The position numbers and the translations under genes are program-made. From the NCBI GenBank assembly GCA_930367205.1, contig OV884015.1:2232001-2296000 (forward strand): a stretch of DNA of 64,000 nucleotides. The letters run 5' to 3'. The stretch comes from Acanthosoma haemorrhoidale (taxonomy: Eukaryota > Arthropoda > Insecta > Hemiptera > Acanthosomatidae). This document shows, one piece after another, positions 11,067-25,005 of the stretch (its first letter is position 1; each line of letters opens with the position of its first letter). The notes under the pieces are model-generated. The model was not told where the DNA came from. It worked only from the letters and a program-made list of their open reading frames with translations, and did not search any database.

Positions 11067-12330
11067 AATTCGTAGCTTTGATCATACGATCGTATCACGT
11101 AATATAATGAGTGCCAATGATACGGTACACTATCATATTCGACATCATTTGATGTTATATTCATTCGTGGCTTCAATCATACGATCGTATCACGTGATAT
11201 AATGAGTGGCAATGATGCGGTACACTATCATATTCCACATCATTTGATGTTATGTTTACTCGTAACTTTAATCATACGATCGTATCACGTCATTGAATGA
11301 GTGCCAATGATATGGCACACAATCAAATTCGACATTATTTGGTGTTATATTCACTCGTAACTTGAATCAACCGATCGTATCACGTGATACAATGAGTTCA
11401 AATGATATGGTACACAATCATATATGACATCATTTGATGTTATGTTCACTCGTAACTTGAATCATACGATTGTATCACGTGATACCATGAGTGCTAATGA
11501 TTAGGCACACAATCATATTCGACATATTTTGATGTTATGTTCACGCGAAACTTTAATTATACGATCATATCACGTGATTGAATGAGTGCCAATGATATGA
11601 CACACAATCATATTCGACATCATTTGATGTTATATTCACTCGTAACTTGAATCATACGATTGTATCACGTGATACAATGAGTGCTAATAATACAGCACAC
11701 AATCATATTCGACATCATTTGATGTTATATTCACTCGTAACTTGAATCATACGACCGTATCACGTGATTGAATGAATGCCAATGATATGGCACACAATTA
11801 TATTCGACATCATTTGATGTTATATTCACTGGTACCATGAATCACACGATCGTATCACGTGATACCATGAGTGCTAATGATACAGCACACAATCATATTC
11901 GACATTATTTGATGTTATATTCACTCGTAACTTGAATCACACGATCGTATCACGTGATACAATGAGTTCAAATGATACGGTACACAATCATATTTGACAT
12001 CATTTGATGTTATATCCATCCCAAACTTTAATCATACGATCGTATCACGTGATTGAATGAATGCCAATGATATGGCACACAATCATATTCGACATCATTT
12101 GATGTTATATTCACTGGTACCATGAATCATATGATCGTATCACGTGATACCATGAGTGTTATTGATACAGCACACAATCATATTCAAAATCATTTGATGT
12201 TATCTTCACTCGTAACTTTCATCATACGATCGTATCACGTGATACAATAAGTGCAAATGATACGGCACACTATCATATTTGACATCATTTGATGTCATAT
12301 TCACTCGTAACTTTATTCATACGATCGTAT
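11067..12330 (+). repeat. Sat-A block A6
   Basis: 1264 bp = 13 x 95 + 29. Class Y-linked first monomer. Includes the CACGTCATTG variant, which breaks the CACGTG core but keeps its CpG, and AATCAACCGATCG. The last ten monomers match those at 22520-23100 and 26000-26554 closely. Confidence 0.92.
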
Positions 12331-13391
12331 GATCTTTAACGTTAGCTCTTGCCCTATTATGTTCTCCTGATACCAAAACAAAGAAAACATCTTTAAAAAG
12401 TCGAATTTTAACAAAAATGCGTATTTCATAGCTTGTACGTTAGCACCTGCCCCATTATGTTCTCCTGATACCAAAACAAGAAAAATATCGTCAAAAAGTC
12501 GAATTTTTAAAAAATGCGTATTTCATAGCTAGTACGTCAGCTCCTGCCCCATTATGTTCTCCTGATACGAAAACGAGAAAAATATCGTCAAAAAGTTGAA
12601 TTTTTCAAAAATGCGTATTTCATAGCTAGTACGTTAGCTCCTGCCCCATCATGTTCTCCTGATACTAAAACGAGGAAAAGATCGTCAAAAAGATGAATTT
12701 TTAAAAAATGCGTATTTCATAGCTAGTACGTCAGCTTCTGCCGCATCATGTTCTCCTGATACTAAAACCAGGAAAATATCGTCAAAAAGTCGAATTTTTA
12801 AAAAATGCTTATTTCATAGCTAGTACGTCAGCTCCTGCCCCATTATGTTCTCCTGATACGAAAACAACAAAAATATCGTCAAAAAGTCGAATTTTTAAAA
12901 AAATGGGTATTTCATAGCTGGCACGTTAGCTCCTGCTCTTTTATGTTCTCCTGATACTAAATCAAGGAAAATATCGTCAAAAAGTCGAATTTTTCGAAAA
13001 TGCGTATTTCATAGCTAGTACGTTAGCTCCTGCCCCATCATGTTCTCCTGATACGAAAACCAGGAAAATATCGTCAAAAAGTCGATTTTTTAAAAAATGC
13101 GTATTTCATAGCTAGTACGTCAGCTCCTGCCCCATTATGTTCTCCTGATACCTAAACAACAAAATATCGTCAAAAAGTTGAATTTTTAAAAAAAATGCGT
13201 ATTTCTTAGCTAGTACGTTAGCTCCTGCCTTATTATGTTCTCCTGATACCAAAACAAAGAAAATGTCATCAAAAAGTTAAATTTTTTTAAAAAAGAGTAT
13301 TTTATAGCTGGTACGTTAGCTTCTGAACAATTATGATTTCCTCATACCAAATATTTTATAGCTGGTACAATAATTCCTGCCCTATTATGTT
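12331..13391 (+). repeat. Sat-B block B6, class X, 11 monomers with 43-bp deletion
   Basis: x1, x2, an x3/x5 hybrid (x3 start, x5 tail TTTTTCAAAAATG), x6-x12, then x13 with a 43-bp deletion so that CTCATACCAAA joins TATTTTATAG. Observed length 1061 compares with 1300 - 2 monomers - 43. This is the first of five blocks with this deletion. Confidence 0.88.
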
Positions 13392-13895
13392 AACTCGTAG
13401 CTTTGATCATACGATCGTATCACGTAATATAATGAGTGCTAATGATACAGCACACAATCATATTCGACATCATTTGATGTTATATTCACTCGTAACTTGA
13501 ATCATACGATCGTATCACGTGATACCATGAGTGCTAATGATACAGCACACAATCTTATTCGACATTATTTGATGTTATATTCACTCGTAACTTGAATCAT
13601 ACGATCGTATCACGAGATACAATAAGTTTAAATGATACGGTAAACAATCATATTCGACATCATTTGATGTTATATCCATCCCAAACTTTAATCATACGAT
13701 CGTATCACGTGAAACAATGAGTGCTAATGATACATTATACAATCATATTCAAAATCATTTGATGTTATCTTCACTCGTAACTTTCATCATACGATCGTAT
13801 CACGTGATACAATAAGTGCAAATGATACGGCACACTATCATATTTGACATCATTTGATGTCATATTCACTCGTAACTTTATTCATACGATCGTAT
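13392..13895 (+). repeat. Sat-A block A7 (shortest complete block)
   Basis: 504 bp = 5 x 95 + 29. It follows a class X end but its first monomer reads GTGCTAATGATACAGC rather than GATACATT, so the 5' monomers were lost or exchanged. The remainder equals the end of A2. Confidence 0.92.
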
Positions 13896-14902
13896 GATCT
13901 TTAACGTTAGCTCTTGCCCTATTATGTTCTCCTGATACCAAAACAAAGAAAACATCTTTAAAAAGTCGAATATTAACAAAAATGCGTATTTCATAGCTAG
14001 TATGTTAGCTCCTGCCCCATTATGTTCTCCTGATACCTGAACAAGAAAATATCGTCAAAAAGTTGAATTTTTAAAAAAATGCGTATTTCTTAGCTAGTAC
14101 GTTAGCTCCTGCCTTATTATGTTCTCCGGATACCAAAACAAAGAAAATGTCATCAAAAAGTTAAATTTTTTTAAAAAAGAGTATTTTATAGCTGGTAAGT
14201 TAGCTCCTGAACAATTATGTTCTCCTGATACGAAATCAAGAAAAATATTGTCAAAAAGTTGAATTTTTAAAAAATGCATATTTCATAGCTAGTACGTCAG
14301 CTCCTGCCCCATTATGTTCTCCTGATACGAAAACAACAAAAATATCGTCAAAAAGTCGAATTTTTAAAAAAATGGGTATTTCATAGCTGGCACGTTAGCT
14401 CCTGCTCTTTTATGTTCTCCTGATACCTAAACAACAAAATATCGTCAAAAAGTCGAATTTTTCGAAAATGCGTATTTCATAGCTAGTACGTTAGCTCCTG
14501 CCCCATCATGTTCTCCTGATACGAAAACCAGGAAAATATCGTCAAAAAGTCGATTTTTTAAAAAATGCGTATTTCATAGCTAGTACATCAGCTCCTGCCC
14601 TATTATGTTCTCCTGATACCTAAACAACAAAATATCGTCAAAAAGTTGAATTTTAAAAAAAAATGCGTATTTCTTAGCTAGTACGTTAGCTCCTGCCTTA
14701 TTATGTTCTCCTGATACCAAAACAAAGAAAATGTCATCAAAAAGTTAAATTTTTTTAAAAAAGAGTATTTTATAGCTGGTACGTTAGCTTCTGAACAATT
14801 ATGATTTCCTCATACCAAAACAAGAAAAATATCGTCAAAAAGTCGAATTTTAAAAAAATGCGTATTTTATAGCTGGTACAATAATTCCTGCCCTATTATG
14901 TT
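13896..14902 (+). repeat. Sat-B block B7, class Y, 10 monomers
   Basis: 1007 bp, like B2. The y6 monomer carries CCTAAACAACAAAATATCG, a y9-type middle, instead of CTAAATCAAGG, flanked on both sides by y6 sequence. That looks like a short gene-conversion patch near 14425-14445. Confidence 0.88.
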
Positions 14903-16071
14903 AATTCGTAGCTTTGATCATACGATCGTATCACGTAATATAATGAGTGCCAATGATACGGTACACTATCATATTCGACATCATTTGATGTTATATTCAC
15001 TCGTGGCTTCAATCATACGATCGTATCACGTGATATAATGAGTGGCAATGATGCGGTACACTATCATATTCCACATCATTTGATGTTATGTTTACTCGTA
15101 ACTTTAATCATACGATCGTATCACGTCATTGAATGAGTGCCAATGATATGGCACACAATCAAATTCGACATTATTTGGTGTTATATTCACTCGTAACTTA
15201 AATCAACCGATCGTATCACGTGATACAATGAGTTCAAATGATATGGTACACAATCATATTCGACATATTTTGATGTTATGTTCACGCGAAACTTTAATTA
15301 TACGATCATATCACCTGATTGAATGAGTGCCAATGATATGACACACAATCATATTCGACATCATTTGATGTTATATTCACTCGTAACTTGAATCATACGA
15401 TTGTATCACGTGATACAATGAGTGCTAATAATACAGCACACAATCATATTCGACATCATTTGATGTTATATTCACTCGTAACATGAATCATACGACCGTA
15501 TCACGTGATTGAATGAATGCCAATGATATGGCACACAATCATATTCGACATCATTTGATGTTATATTCACTGGTACCATGAATCATACGATCGTATCATG
15601 TGATTGAATGAGTGCCAATGATATGGCACACAATCAAATTCGACATTATTTGGTGTTATATTCACTCGTAACTTGAATCACACGATCGTATCACGTGATA
15701 CAATGAGTTCAAATGATACGGTACACAATCATATTCGACATCATTTGATGTTATGTTCACTCGTAACTTGAATCATACGATTGTAACACGTGATACAATG
15801 AGTTCAAATGATACGGTACACAATCATATTCCACATCATTTGATGTTATGTTTACTCGTAACTTTAATCATACGATCGTATCACGTGATTGAATGAGTGC
15901 CAATGATATGGCACACAATCATATTCCACATCATTTGATGTTATGTTTACTCGTAACTTGAATCATACGATTGTATCACGTGATACAATAAGTGCAAATG
16001 ATACGGCACACTATCATATTTGACATCATTTGATGTCATATTCACTCGTAACTTTATTCATACGATCGTAT
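14903..16071 (+). repeat. Sat-A block A8
   Basis: 1169 bp = 12 x 95 + 29. It mixes A6-like monomers (CACGTCATTG), A3-like monomers (CACCTGATTG) and A4-like monomers (TGTAACACG). One monomer reads CGTATCATGTGATTG near 15591, where the E-box CpG has become TpG. Confidence 0.92.
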
Positions 16072-17664
16072 GATCTTTAACGTTAGCTCTTGCCCTATTA
16101 TGTTCTCCTGATACCAAAACAAAGAAAACATCTTTAAAAAGTCGAATTTTAACAAAAATGCGTATTTCATAGCTTGTACGTTAGCACCTGCCCCATTATG
16201 TTCTCCTGATACCAAAACAAGAAAAATATCGTCAAAAAGTCGAATTTTTAAAAAATGCGTATTTCATAGCTAGTACGTCAGCTCCTGCCCCATTATGTTC
16301 TCCTGATACGAAAACAAGAAAAATATCGTCAAAAAGTCGAATTTTTACAAAAATGCGTATTTAGAGCTAGTACGTTAGCTCCTGTCCCGTTATGTTCTCC
16401 TGATACCAAAACAAAAAAAATTGTCGTTCAAAAGTCAAATTTTTGCAAAAATGCGTATTTCATAGCTGGTACGTTAGCTCCTGCCCTATTATGTTCTCCT
16501 GATACGAAAACGAGAAAAATATCGTCAAAAAGTTGAATTTTTCAAAAATGCGTATTTCATAGCTAGTACGTTAGCTCCTGCCCCATCATGTTCTCCTGAT
16601 ACTAAAACGAGGAAACGATCGTCAAAAAGTTGAATTTTTAAAAAATGCGTATTTCATAGCTAGTACGTCAGCTTCTGCCGCATCATGTTCTCCTGATACT
16701 AAAACCAGGAAAATATCGTCAAAAAGTCGAATTTTTAAAAAATGCTTATTTCATAGCTAGTACGTCAGCTCCTGCCCCATTATGTTCTCCTGATACGAAA
16801 ACAACAAAAATATCGTCAAAAAGTCGAATTTTTAAAAAAATGGGTATTTCATAGCTGGCACGTTAGCTCCTGCTCTTTTATGTTCTCCTGATACTAAATC
16901 AAGGAAAATATCGTCAAAAAGTCGAATTTTTCGAAAATGCGTATTTCATAGCTAGTACGTTAGCTCCTGCCCCATCATGTTCTCCTGATACGAAAACCAG
17001 GAAAATATCGTCAAAAAGTCGATTTTTTAAAAAATGCGTATTTCATAGCTAGTACGTCAGCTCCTGCCCCATTATGTTCTCCTGATACCTAAACAACAAA
17101 ATATCGTCAAAAAGTTGAATTTTTAAAAAAAATGCGTATTTCTTAGCTAGTACGTTAGCTCCTGCCTTATTATGTTCTCCTGATACCAAAACAAAGAAAA
17201 TGTCATCAAAAAGTTAAATTTTTTTAAAAAAGAGTATTTCATAGCTAGTACGTTAGCTCCTGCCCCATCATGTTCTCCTGATACGAAAACCAGGAAAATA
17301 TCGTCAAAAAGTCGATTTTTTAAAAAATGCGTATTTCATAGCTAGTACGTCAGCTCCTGCCCCATTATGTTCTCCTGATACCTAAACAACAAAATATCGT
17401 CAAAAAGTTGAATTTTTAAAAAAAATGCGTATTTCTTAGCTAGTACGTTAGCTCCTGCCTTATTATGTTCTCCTGATACCAAAACAAAGAAAATGTCATC
17501 AAAAAGTTAAATTTTTTTAAAAAAGAGTATTTTATAGCTGGTACGTTAGCTTCTGAACAATTATGATTTCCTCATACCAAAACAAGAAAAATATCGTCAA
17601 AAAGTCGAATTTTAAAAAAATGCGTATTTTATAGCTGGTACAATAATTCCTGCCCTATTATGTT
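16072..17664 (+). repeat. Sat-B block B8, class X, 13 + 3 monomers
   Basis: The longest Sat-B block: 1593 bp = the full 1300-bp class X order plus a 293-bp duplication of x10-x12. x4 carries TTGTCGTTCAAAAGTC and a private TTTTTGCAAAAATG. Confidence 0.9.
16944..17529 (+). repeat. 293-bp tandem duplication in B8 (3 monomers)
   Basis: 16944-17236 and 17237-17529 repeat the x10-x11-x12 group. The join is AAAAAAGAGTATTTCATAGC, where x12 would normally continue AGTATTTTATAGC. This fits an unequal exchange within the shared GTATTT...ATAGCT segment. Confidence 0.85.
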
Positions 17665-18780
17665 AACTCGTAGCTTTGATCATACGATCGTATCACGTAA
17701 TATAATGAGTGCTAATGATACATTATACAATCATATTCGACATCATTTGATGTTATGTTCACGCGAAACTTTAATCATACAATCATATCACGTGATTGAA
17801 TGAGTGCCAATGATATGACACACAATCATATTCGACATCATTTGATGTTATATTCACTCGTAACTTGAATCATACGATTGTAACACGTGATACAATGAGT
17901 TCAAATGATACGGTACACAATCATATTCCACATCATTTGATGTTATGTTTACTCGTAACTTGAATCATACGATCGTATCACGTGATACAATGAGTTCAAA
18001 TGATACGGTACACAATCATATTCCACATCATTTGATGTTATGTTTACTCGTAACTTTAATCATACGATCGTATCACGTGATTGAATGAGTGCCAATGATA
18101 TGGCACACAATCATATTCCACATCATTTGATGTTATGTTTACTCGTAACTTGAATCATACGATTGTAACACGTGATACAATGAGTTCAAATGATACGGTA
18201 CACAATCATATTCCACATCATTTGATGTCATGTTTACTCGTAACTTTAATCATACGATCGTATCACGTGATTGAATGAGTGCCAATGATATGGCACACAA
18301 TCAAATTCGACATTATTTGGTGTTATATTCACTCGTAACTTGAATCACACGATCGTATCACGTGATACAATGAGTTCAAATGATACGGTACACAATCATA
18401 TTCGACATCATTTGATGTTATGTTCACTCGTAACTTGAATCATACGATTGTATCACGTGATACCATGAGTGCTAATGATTAGGCACACAATCATATTCGA
18501 CATATTTTGATGTTATGTTCACGCGAAACTTTAATTATACGATCATATCACGTGATACAATGAGTGCTAATGATACAGCACACAATCATATTCGACATCA
18601 TTTGATGTTATATTCACTCGTAACTTGAATCATACGATTGTATCACGTGATACAATGAGTGCTAATGATACAGCACACAATCATATTTGACATCATTTGA
18701 TGTTATATTCACTCGTAACTTGAATCATACGATCGTATCACGTGATACCATGAGTGCTAATGATACAGCACACAATCTTA
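17665..18780 (+). repeat. Sat-A block A9
   Basis: 1116 bp, about 11.7 monomers. It starts as a class X-linked block and ends mid-monomer at CACACAATCTTA, exactly like A4. It is a shorter relative of A4 without the extra 5-mer copies. Confidence 0.92.
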
Positions 18781-18797
18781 CAATCTTAATCACAAGC
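18781..18797 (+). other. 17-bp linker, second copy
   Basis: Identical CAATCTTAATCACAAGC and the same Sat-A and Sat-B breakpoints as at 8268, 10,513 bp away. One original event was therefore copied with its flanks. The two copies diverge soon after the linker (CTCCTTGTACG at 8341 versus CTCCTGATACG here). Confidence 0.82.
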
Positions 18798-19786
18798 AAT
18801 TTTTCGAAAATGCGTATTTCATAGCTAGTACGTTAGCTCCTGCCCCATCATGTTCTCCTGATACGAAAACCAGGAAAATATCGTCAAAAAGTCGATTTTT
18901 TAAAAAATGCGTATTTCATAGCTAGTACGTCAGCTCCTGCCCCATTATGTTCTCCTGATACCTAAACAACAAAATATCGTCAAAAAGTTAAATTTTTAAA
19001 AAAAATGCGTATTTCTTAGCTAGTACGTTAGCTCCTGCCTTATTATGTTCTCCTGATACCAAAACAAAGAAAATGTCGTCAAAAAGTCGAATTTTTAAAA
19101 AAATGGGTATTTCATAGCTGGCACGTTAGCTCCTGCTCTTTTATGTTCTCCTGATACTAAATCAAGGAAAATATCGTCAAAAAGTCGAATTTTTAAAAAA
19201 TGCTTATTTCATAGCTAGTACGTCAGCTCCTGCCCCATTATGTTCTCCTGATACGAAAACAACAAAAATATCGTCAAAAAGTCGAATTTTTAAAAAAATG
19301 GGTATTTCATAGCTGGCACGTTAGCTCCTGCTCTTTTATGTTCTCCTGATACTAAATCAAGGAAAATATCGTCAAAAAGTCGAATTTTTCGAAAATGCGT
19401 ATTTCATAGCTAGTACGTTAGCTCCTGCCCCATCATGTTCTCCTGATACGAAAACCAGGAAAATATCGTCAAAAAGTCGATTTTTTAAAAAATGCGTATT
19501 TCATAGCTAGTACGTCAGCTCCTGCCCCATTATGTTCTCCTGATACCTAAACAACAAAATATCGTCAAAAAGTTGAATTTTTAAAAAAAATGAGTATTTC
19601 TTAGCTAGTACGTTAGCTCCTGCCTTATTATGTTCTCCTGATACCAAAACAAAGAAAATGTCATCAAAAAGTTAAATTTTTTTAAAAAAGAGTATTTTAT
19701 AGCTGGTACGTTAGCTTCTGAACAATTATGATTTCCTCATACCAAATATTTTATAGCTGGTACAATAATTCCTGCCCTATTATGTT
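18798..19786 (+). repeat. Sat-B block B9, rearranged class X
   Basis: Order: x9 tail, x10, x11, x12 start joined to an x8 tail, x9 joined to an x7 tail, x8-x12, x13 with the 43-bp deletion, partial end TTAACT. The x8-x9 section thus occurs twice. No standard A-to-B border. Confidence 0.85.
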
Positions 19787-20955
19787 AACTCGTAGCTTTG
19801 ATCATACGATCGTATCACGTAATATAATGAGTGCTAATGATACATTATACAATCATATTCGACATCATTTAATGTTATGTTCACACGAAACTTTAATCAT
19901 ACAATCATATCACGTGATTGAATGAGTGCCAATAATATAGTACACTATCATATTCGACATCATTTGATGTTATGTTCACCCGAAACTTCAATCAATCGAT
20001 CGTATCACGTGATTGAATGAGTGCCAATGATATGACACACAATCATATTCGACATCATTTGATGTTATATTCACTCGTAACTTGAATCATACGATTGTAA
20101 CACGTGATACAATGAGTTCAAATGATACGGTACACAATCATATTCCACATCATTTGATGTTATGTTTACTCGTAACTTGAATCATACGATTGTAACACGT
20201 GATACAATGAGTTCAAATGATACGGTACACAATCATATTCCACATCATTTGATGTTATGTTTACTCGTAACTTTAATCATACGATCGTATCACGTGATTG
20301 AATGAGTGCCAATGATATGGCACACAATCATATTCCACATCATTTGATGTTATGTTTACTCGTAACTTTAATCATACGATCGTATCACGTGATTGAATGA
20401 GTGCCAATGATATGGCACACAATCAAATTCGACATTATTTGGTGTTATATTCACTCGTAACTTGAATCACACGATCGTATCACGTGATACAATGAGTTCA
20501 AATGATACGGTACACAATCATATTCGACATCATTTGATGTTATGTTCACTCGTGACTTGAATCATACGATCGTATCACGTGATACAATGAGTGATAATGA
20601 TTAGGCACACTATCATATTCGACATATTTTGATGTTATGTTCACGCGAAACTTTAATTATACGATCATATCACGTGATTGAATGAGTGCCAATGATATGA
20701 CACACAATCATATTCGACATCATTTGATGTTATATTCACTCGTAACTTGAATCATACGATTGTATCACGTGATACAATGAGTTCAAATGATACGGTACAC
20801 AATCATATTCGACATCATTTGATGTTATATTCACTCGTAACTTGAATCATACGATCGTATCACGTGATACAATAAGTGCAAATGATACGGCACACTATCA
20901 TATTTGACATCATTGGATGTCATATTCACTCGTAACTTTATTCATACGATCGTAT
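19787..20955 (+). repeat. Sat-A block A10
   Basis: 1169 bp = 12 x 95 + 29. Class X-linked start (GATACATT). Reads GTGATAATGATTAGGCACACTATC, a type shared with A14, A16, A17 and A18. Ends with the standard terminal monomer carrying CATTGGATGTC. Confidence 0.92.
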
Positions 20956-22061
20956 GATCTTTAACGTTAGCTCTTGCCCTATTATGTTCTCCTGATACCA
21001 AAACAAAGAAAACATCTTTAAAAAGTCGAATATTAACAAAAATGCGTATTTCATAGCTAGTATGTTAGCTCCTGCCCCATTATGTTCTCCTGATACCTGA
21101 ACAAGAAAATATCGTCAAAAAGTTGAATTTTTAAAAAAATGCGTATTTCTTAGCTAGTACGTTAGCTCCTGCCTTATTATGTTCTCCTGATACCAAAACA
21201 AAGAAAATGTCATAAAAAAGTTAAATTTTTTTAAAAAAGAGTATTTTATAGCTGGTACGTTAGCTCCTGAACAATTCTGTTCTCCTGATACGAAATCAAG
21301 AAAAATATCGTCAAAAAGTCGAATTTTTAAAAAATGCGTATTTCATAGCTAGTACGTCAGCTCCTGCCCCATTATGTTCTCCTGATACGAAAACAACGAA
21401 AATATCGTCAAAAAGTCGAATTTTTATAAAAATGGGTATTTCATAGCTGGCACGTTAGCTCCTGCTCTTTTATGTTCTCCTGATACTAAATCAGGGAAAA
21501 TATCGTCAAAAAGTCGAATTTTTCGAAAATGCGTATTTCATAGCTAGTACGTTAGCTCCTGCCCCATCTTGTTCTCCTGATACCAAAACAAAGAAAATAT
21601 CGTCTAAAATTCAAATTTTTACAAAAATGCGTTTTTTATAGCTGGTACGTTAGCTCCTACCCTATTATGATCTCCTGATACGAAAACCAGGAAAATATCG
21701 TCAAAAAGTCGATTTTTTAAAAAATGCGTATTTCATAGCTAGTACGTCAGCTCCTGCCCCATTATGTTCTCCTGATACCTAAACAAGAAAATATCGTCAA
21801 AAAGTTGAATTTTAAAAAAAAATGCGTATTTCTTAGCTAGTACGTTAGCTCCTGCCTTATTATGTTCTCCTGATACCAAAACAAAGAAAATGTCATCCAA
21901 AAGTTAAATTTCTTTAAAAAAGAGTATTTTATAGCTGGTACGTTAGCTTCTGAACAATTATGATTTCCTCATACCAAAACAAGAAAAATATCGTCAAAAA
22001 GTCGAATTTTAAAAAAATGCGTATTTTATAGCTGGTACAATAATTCCTGCCCTATTATGTT
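20956..22061 (+). repeat. Sat-B block B10, full class Y (11 monomers)
   Basis: 1106 bp, the complete class Y order: y1 GAATATTAAC; y2 CCTGAACAAG; y3 TGTCATAAAAAAG; y4 GAACAATTCTG; y5 ACAACG; y6 AATCAGGG; y7 CCATCTTG; y8 ACCCTATTATGATC; y9 CCTAAACAAG; y10 TGTCATCCAAAAG; y11 CTTCTGAACAATTATG; then a partial end. B14, B16, B18 and B21 have the same length and order. Confidence 0.92.
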
Positions 22062-23705
22062 AATTCGTAGCTTTGATCATACGATCGTATCACGTAATAT
22101 AATGAGTGCCAATGATACGGTACACTATCATATTCGACATCATTTGATGTTATATTCACTCGTGGCTTCAATCATACGATCGTATCACGTGATATAATGA
22201 GTGCCAATGATACGGTACACTATCATATTCGACATCATTTGATGTTATATTCACTCGTGGCTTCAATCATACGATCGTATCACGTGATATAATGAGTGGC
22301 AATGATGCGGTACACTATCATATTCCACATCATTTGATGTTATGTTTACTCGTAACTTTAATCATACGATCGTATCACGTCATTGAATGAGTGCCAATGA
22401 TATGGCACACAATCAAATTCGACATTATTTGTTGTTATATTCACTCGTAACTTGAATCAACCGATCGTATCACGTGATACAATGAGTTCAAATGATATGG
22501 TACACAGTCATATTTGACATCATTTGATGTTATGTTCACTCGTAACTTGAATCATACGATTGTATCACGTGATACCATGAGTGCTAATGATTAGGCACAC
22601 AATCATATTCGACATATTTTGATGTTATGTTCACGCGAAACTTTAATTATACGATCATATCACGTGATTGAATGAGTGCCAATGATATGACACACAATCA
22701 TATTCGACATCATTTGATGTTATATTCACTCGTAACTTGAATCATACGATTGTATCACGTGATACAATGAGTGCTAATAATACAGCACACAATCATATTC
22801 GACATCATTTGATGTTATATTCACTCGTAACTTGAATCATACGACCGTATCACGTGATTGAATGAATGCCAATGATATGGCACACAATTATATTCGACAT
22901 CATTTGATGTTATATTCACTGGTACCATGAATCACACGATCGTATCACGTGATACCATGAGTGCTAATGATACAGCACACAATCTTATTCGACATTATTT
23001 GATGTTATATTCACTCGTAACTTGAATCACACGATCGTATCACGTGATACAATGAGTTCAAATGATACGGTACACAATCATATTTGACATCATTTGATGT
23101 TATATCCATCCCAAACTTTAATCATACGATCGTATCACGTGATTGAATGAATGTCAATGATATGGCACACAATCATATTCGACATCATTTGATGTTATAT
23201 TCACTGGTACCATGAATCACACGATCGTATCACGTGATACCATGAGTGCTAATGATACAGCACACAATCTTATTCGACATTATTTGATGTTATATTCACT
23301 CGTAACTTGAATCACACGATCGTATCACGTGATACAATGAGTTCAAATGATACGGTACACAATCATATTTGACATCATTTGATGTTATATCCATCCCAAA
23401 CTTTAATCATACGATCGTATCACGTGATTGAATGAATGCCAATGATATGGCACACAATCATATTCGACATCATTTGATGTTATATTCACTGGTACCATGA
23501 ATCATATGATCGTATCACGTGATACCATGAGTGTTATTGATACAGCACACAATCATATTCAAAATCATTTGATGTTATCTTCACTCGTAACTTTCATCAT
23601 ACGATCGTATCACGTGATACAATAAGTGCAAATGATACGGCACACTATCATATTTGACATCATTTGATGTCATATTCACTCGTAACTTTATTCATACGAT
23701 CGTAT
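22062..23705 (+). repeat. Sat-A block A11
   Basis: 1644 bp = 17 x 95 + 29. Starts with two tandem class Y-linked monomers (GTGCCAATGATACGG ... CTCGTGGCTTC). It contains a 3-monomer group (285 bp) twice, around 22930-23214 and 23215-23499, shown by the repeated CACTGGTACCATGAATCA. Border reads GATCTTAAACG, a private change. Confidence 0.9.
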
Positions 23706-25005
23706 GATCTTAAACGTTAGCTCTTGCCCTATTATGTTCTCCTGATACCAAAACAAAGAAAACATCTTTAAAAAGTCGAATTTTAACAAAAATGCGTATT
23801 TCATAGCTTGTACGTTAGCACCTGCCCCATTATGTTCTCCTGATACCAAAACAAGAAAAATATCGTCAAAAAGTCGAATTTTTAAAAAATGCGTATTTCA
23901 TAGCTAGTACGTCAGCTCCTGCCGCATTATGTTCTCCTGATACGAAAACAAGAAAAATTTCGTCAAAAAGTCGAATTTTTACAAAAATGCGTATTTAGAG
24001 CTAGTACGTTAGCTCCTGTCCCGTTATGTTCTCCTGATACCAAAACAAAAAAAATTGTCGTTCAAAAGTCAAATTTTTACAAAAATGCGTATTTCATAGC
24101 TGGTACGTTAGCTCCTGCCCTATTATGTTCTCCTGATACGAAAACGAGAAAAATATCGTCAAAAAGTTGAATTTTTCAAAAATGCGTATTTCATAGCTAG
24201 TACGTTAGCTCCTGCCCCATCATGTTCTCCTGATACTAAAACGAGGAAAAGATCGTCAAAAAGTTGAATTTTTAAAAAATGCGTATTTCATAGCTAGTAC
24301 GTCAGCTTCTGCCGCATCATGTTCTCCTGATACTAAAACCAGGAAAATATCGTCAAAAAGTCGAATTTTTAAAAAATGCTTATTTCATAGCTAGTACGTC
24401 AGCTCCTGCCCCATTATGTTCTCCTGATACGAAAACAACAAAAATATCGTCAAAAAGTCGAATTTTTAAAAAAATGGGTATTTCATAGCTGGCACGTTAG
24501 CTCCTGCTCTTTTATGTTCTCCTGATACTAAATCAAGGAAAATATCGTCAAAAAGTCGAATTTTTCGAAAATGCGTATTTCATAGCTAGTACGTTAGCTC
24601 CTGCCCCATCATGTTCTCCTGATACGAAAACCAGGAAAATATCGTCAAAAAGTCGATTTTTTAAAAAATGCGTATTTCATAGCTAGTACGTCAGCTCCTG
24701 CCCCATTATGTTCTCCTGATACCTAAACAACAAAATATCGTCAAAAAGTTGAATTTTTAAAAAAAATGCGTATTTCTTAGCTAGTACGTTAGCTCCTGCC
24801 TTATTATGTTCTCCTGATACCAAAACAAAGAAAATGTCATCAAAAAGTTAAATTTTTTTAAAAAAGAGTATTTTATAGCTGGTACATTAGCTTCTGAACA
24901 ATTATGATTTCCTCATACCAAAACAAGAAAAATATCGTCAAAAAGTCGAATTTTAAAAAAATGCGTATTTTATAGCTGGTACAATAATTCCTGCCCTATT
25001 ATGTT
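23706..25005 (+). repeat. Sat-B block B11, full class X (13 monomers)
   Basis: 1300 bp, the complete class X order: x1 GAATTTTAAC; x2 GTTAGCACC; x3 GTCAGCTCC with ACAAGAAAAATTTCG; x4 TCCCGTTATG; x5 CCCTATTATG/ACGAG; x6 CATCATG/ACGAGGAAAAG; x7 CTTCTGCCGCATCATG; x8 ACAAC; x9 CTCTTTTATG; x10 CATCATG/ACCAGG; x11 CCTAAACAAC; x12 CCTTATTATG; x13 CTTCTGAACAATTATG; then a partial end. B12 and B20 match. Confidence 0.92.

Noticed and set aside
19728..19925. 65-codon plus-strand open frames across the B-to-A border (also 30600, 34634, 38453)
   Set aside because: They exist because the 43-bp x13 deletion changes the frame at the border. The translated part is Sat-A monomer sequence read in shifting frames. 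No recognisable protein features.
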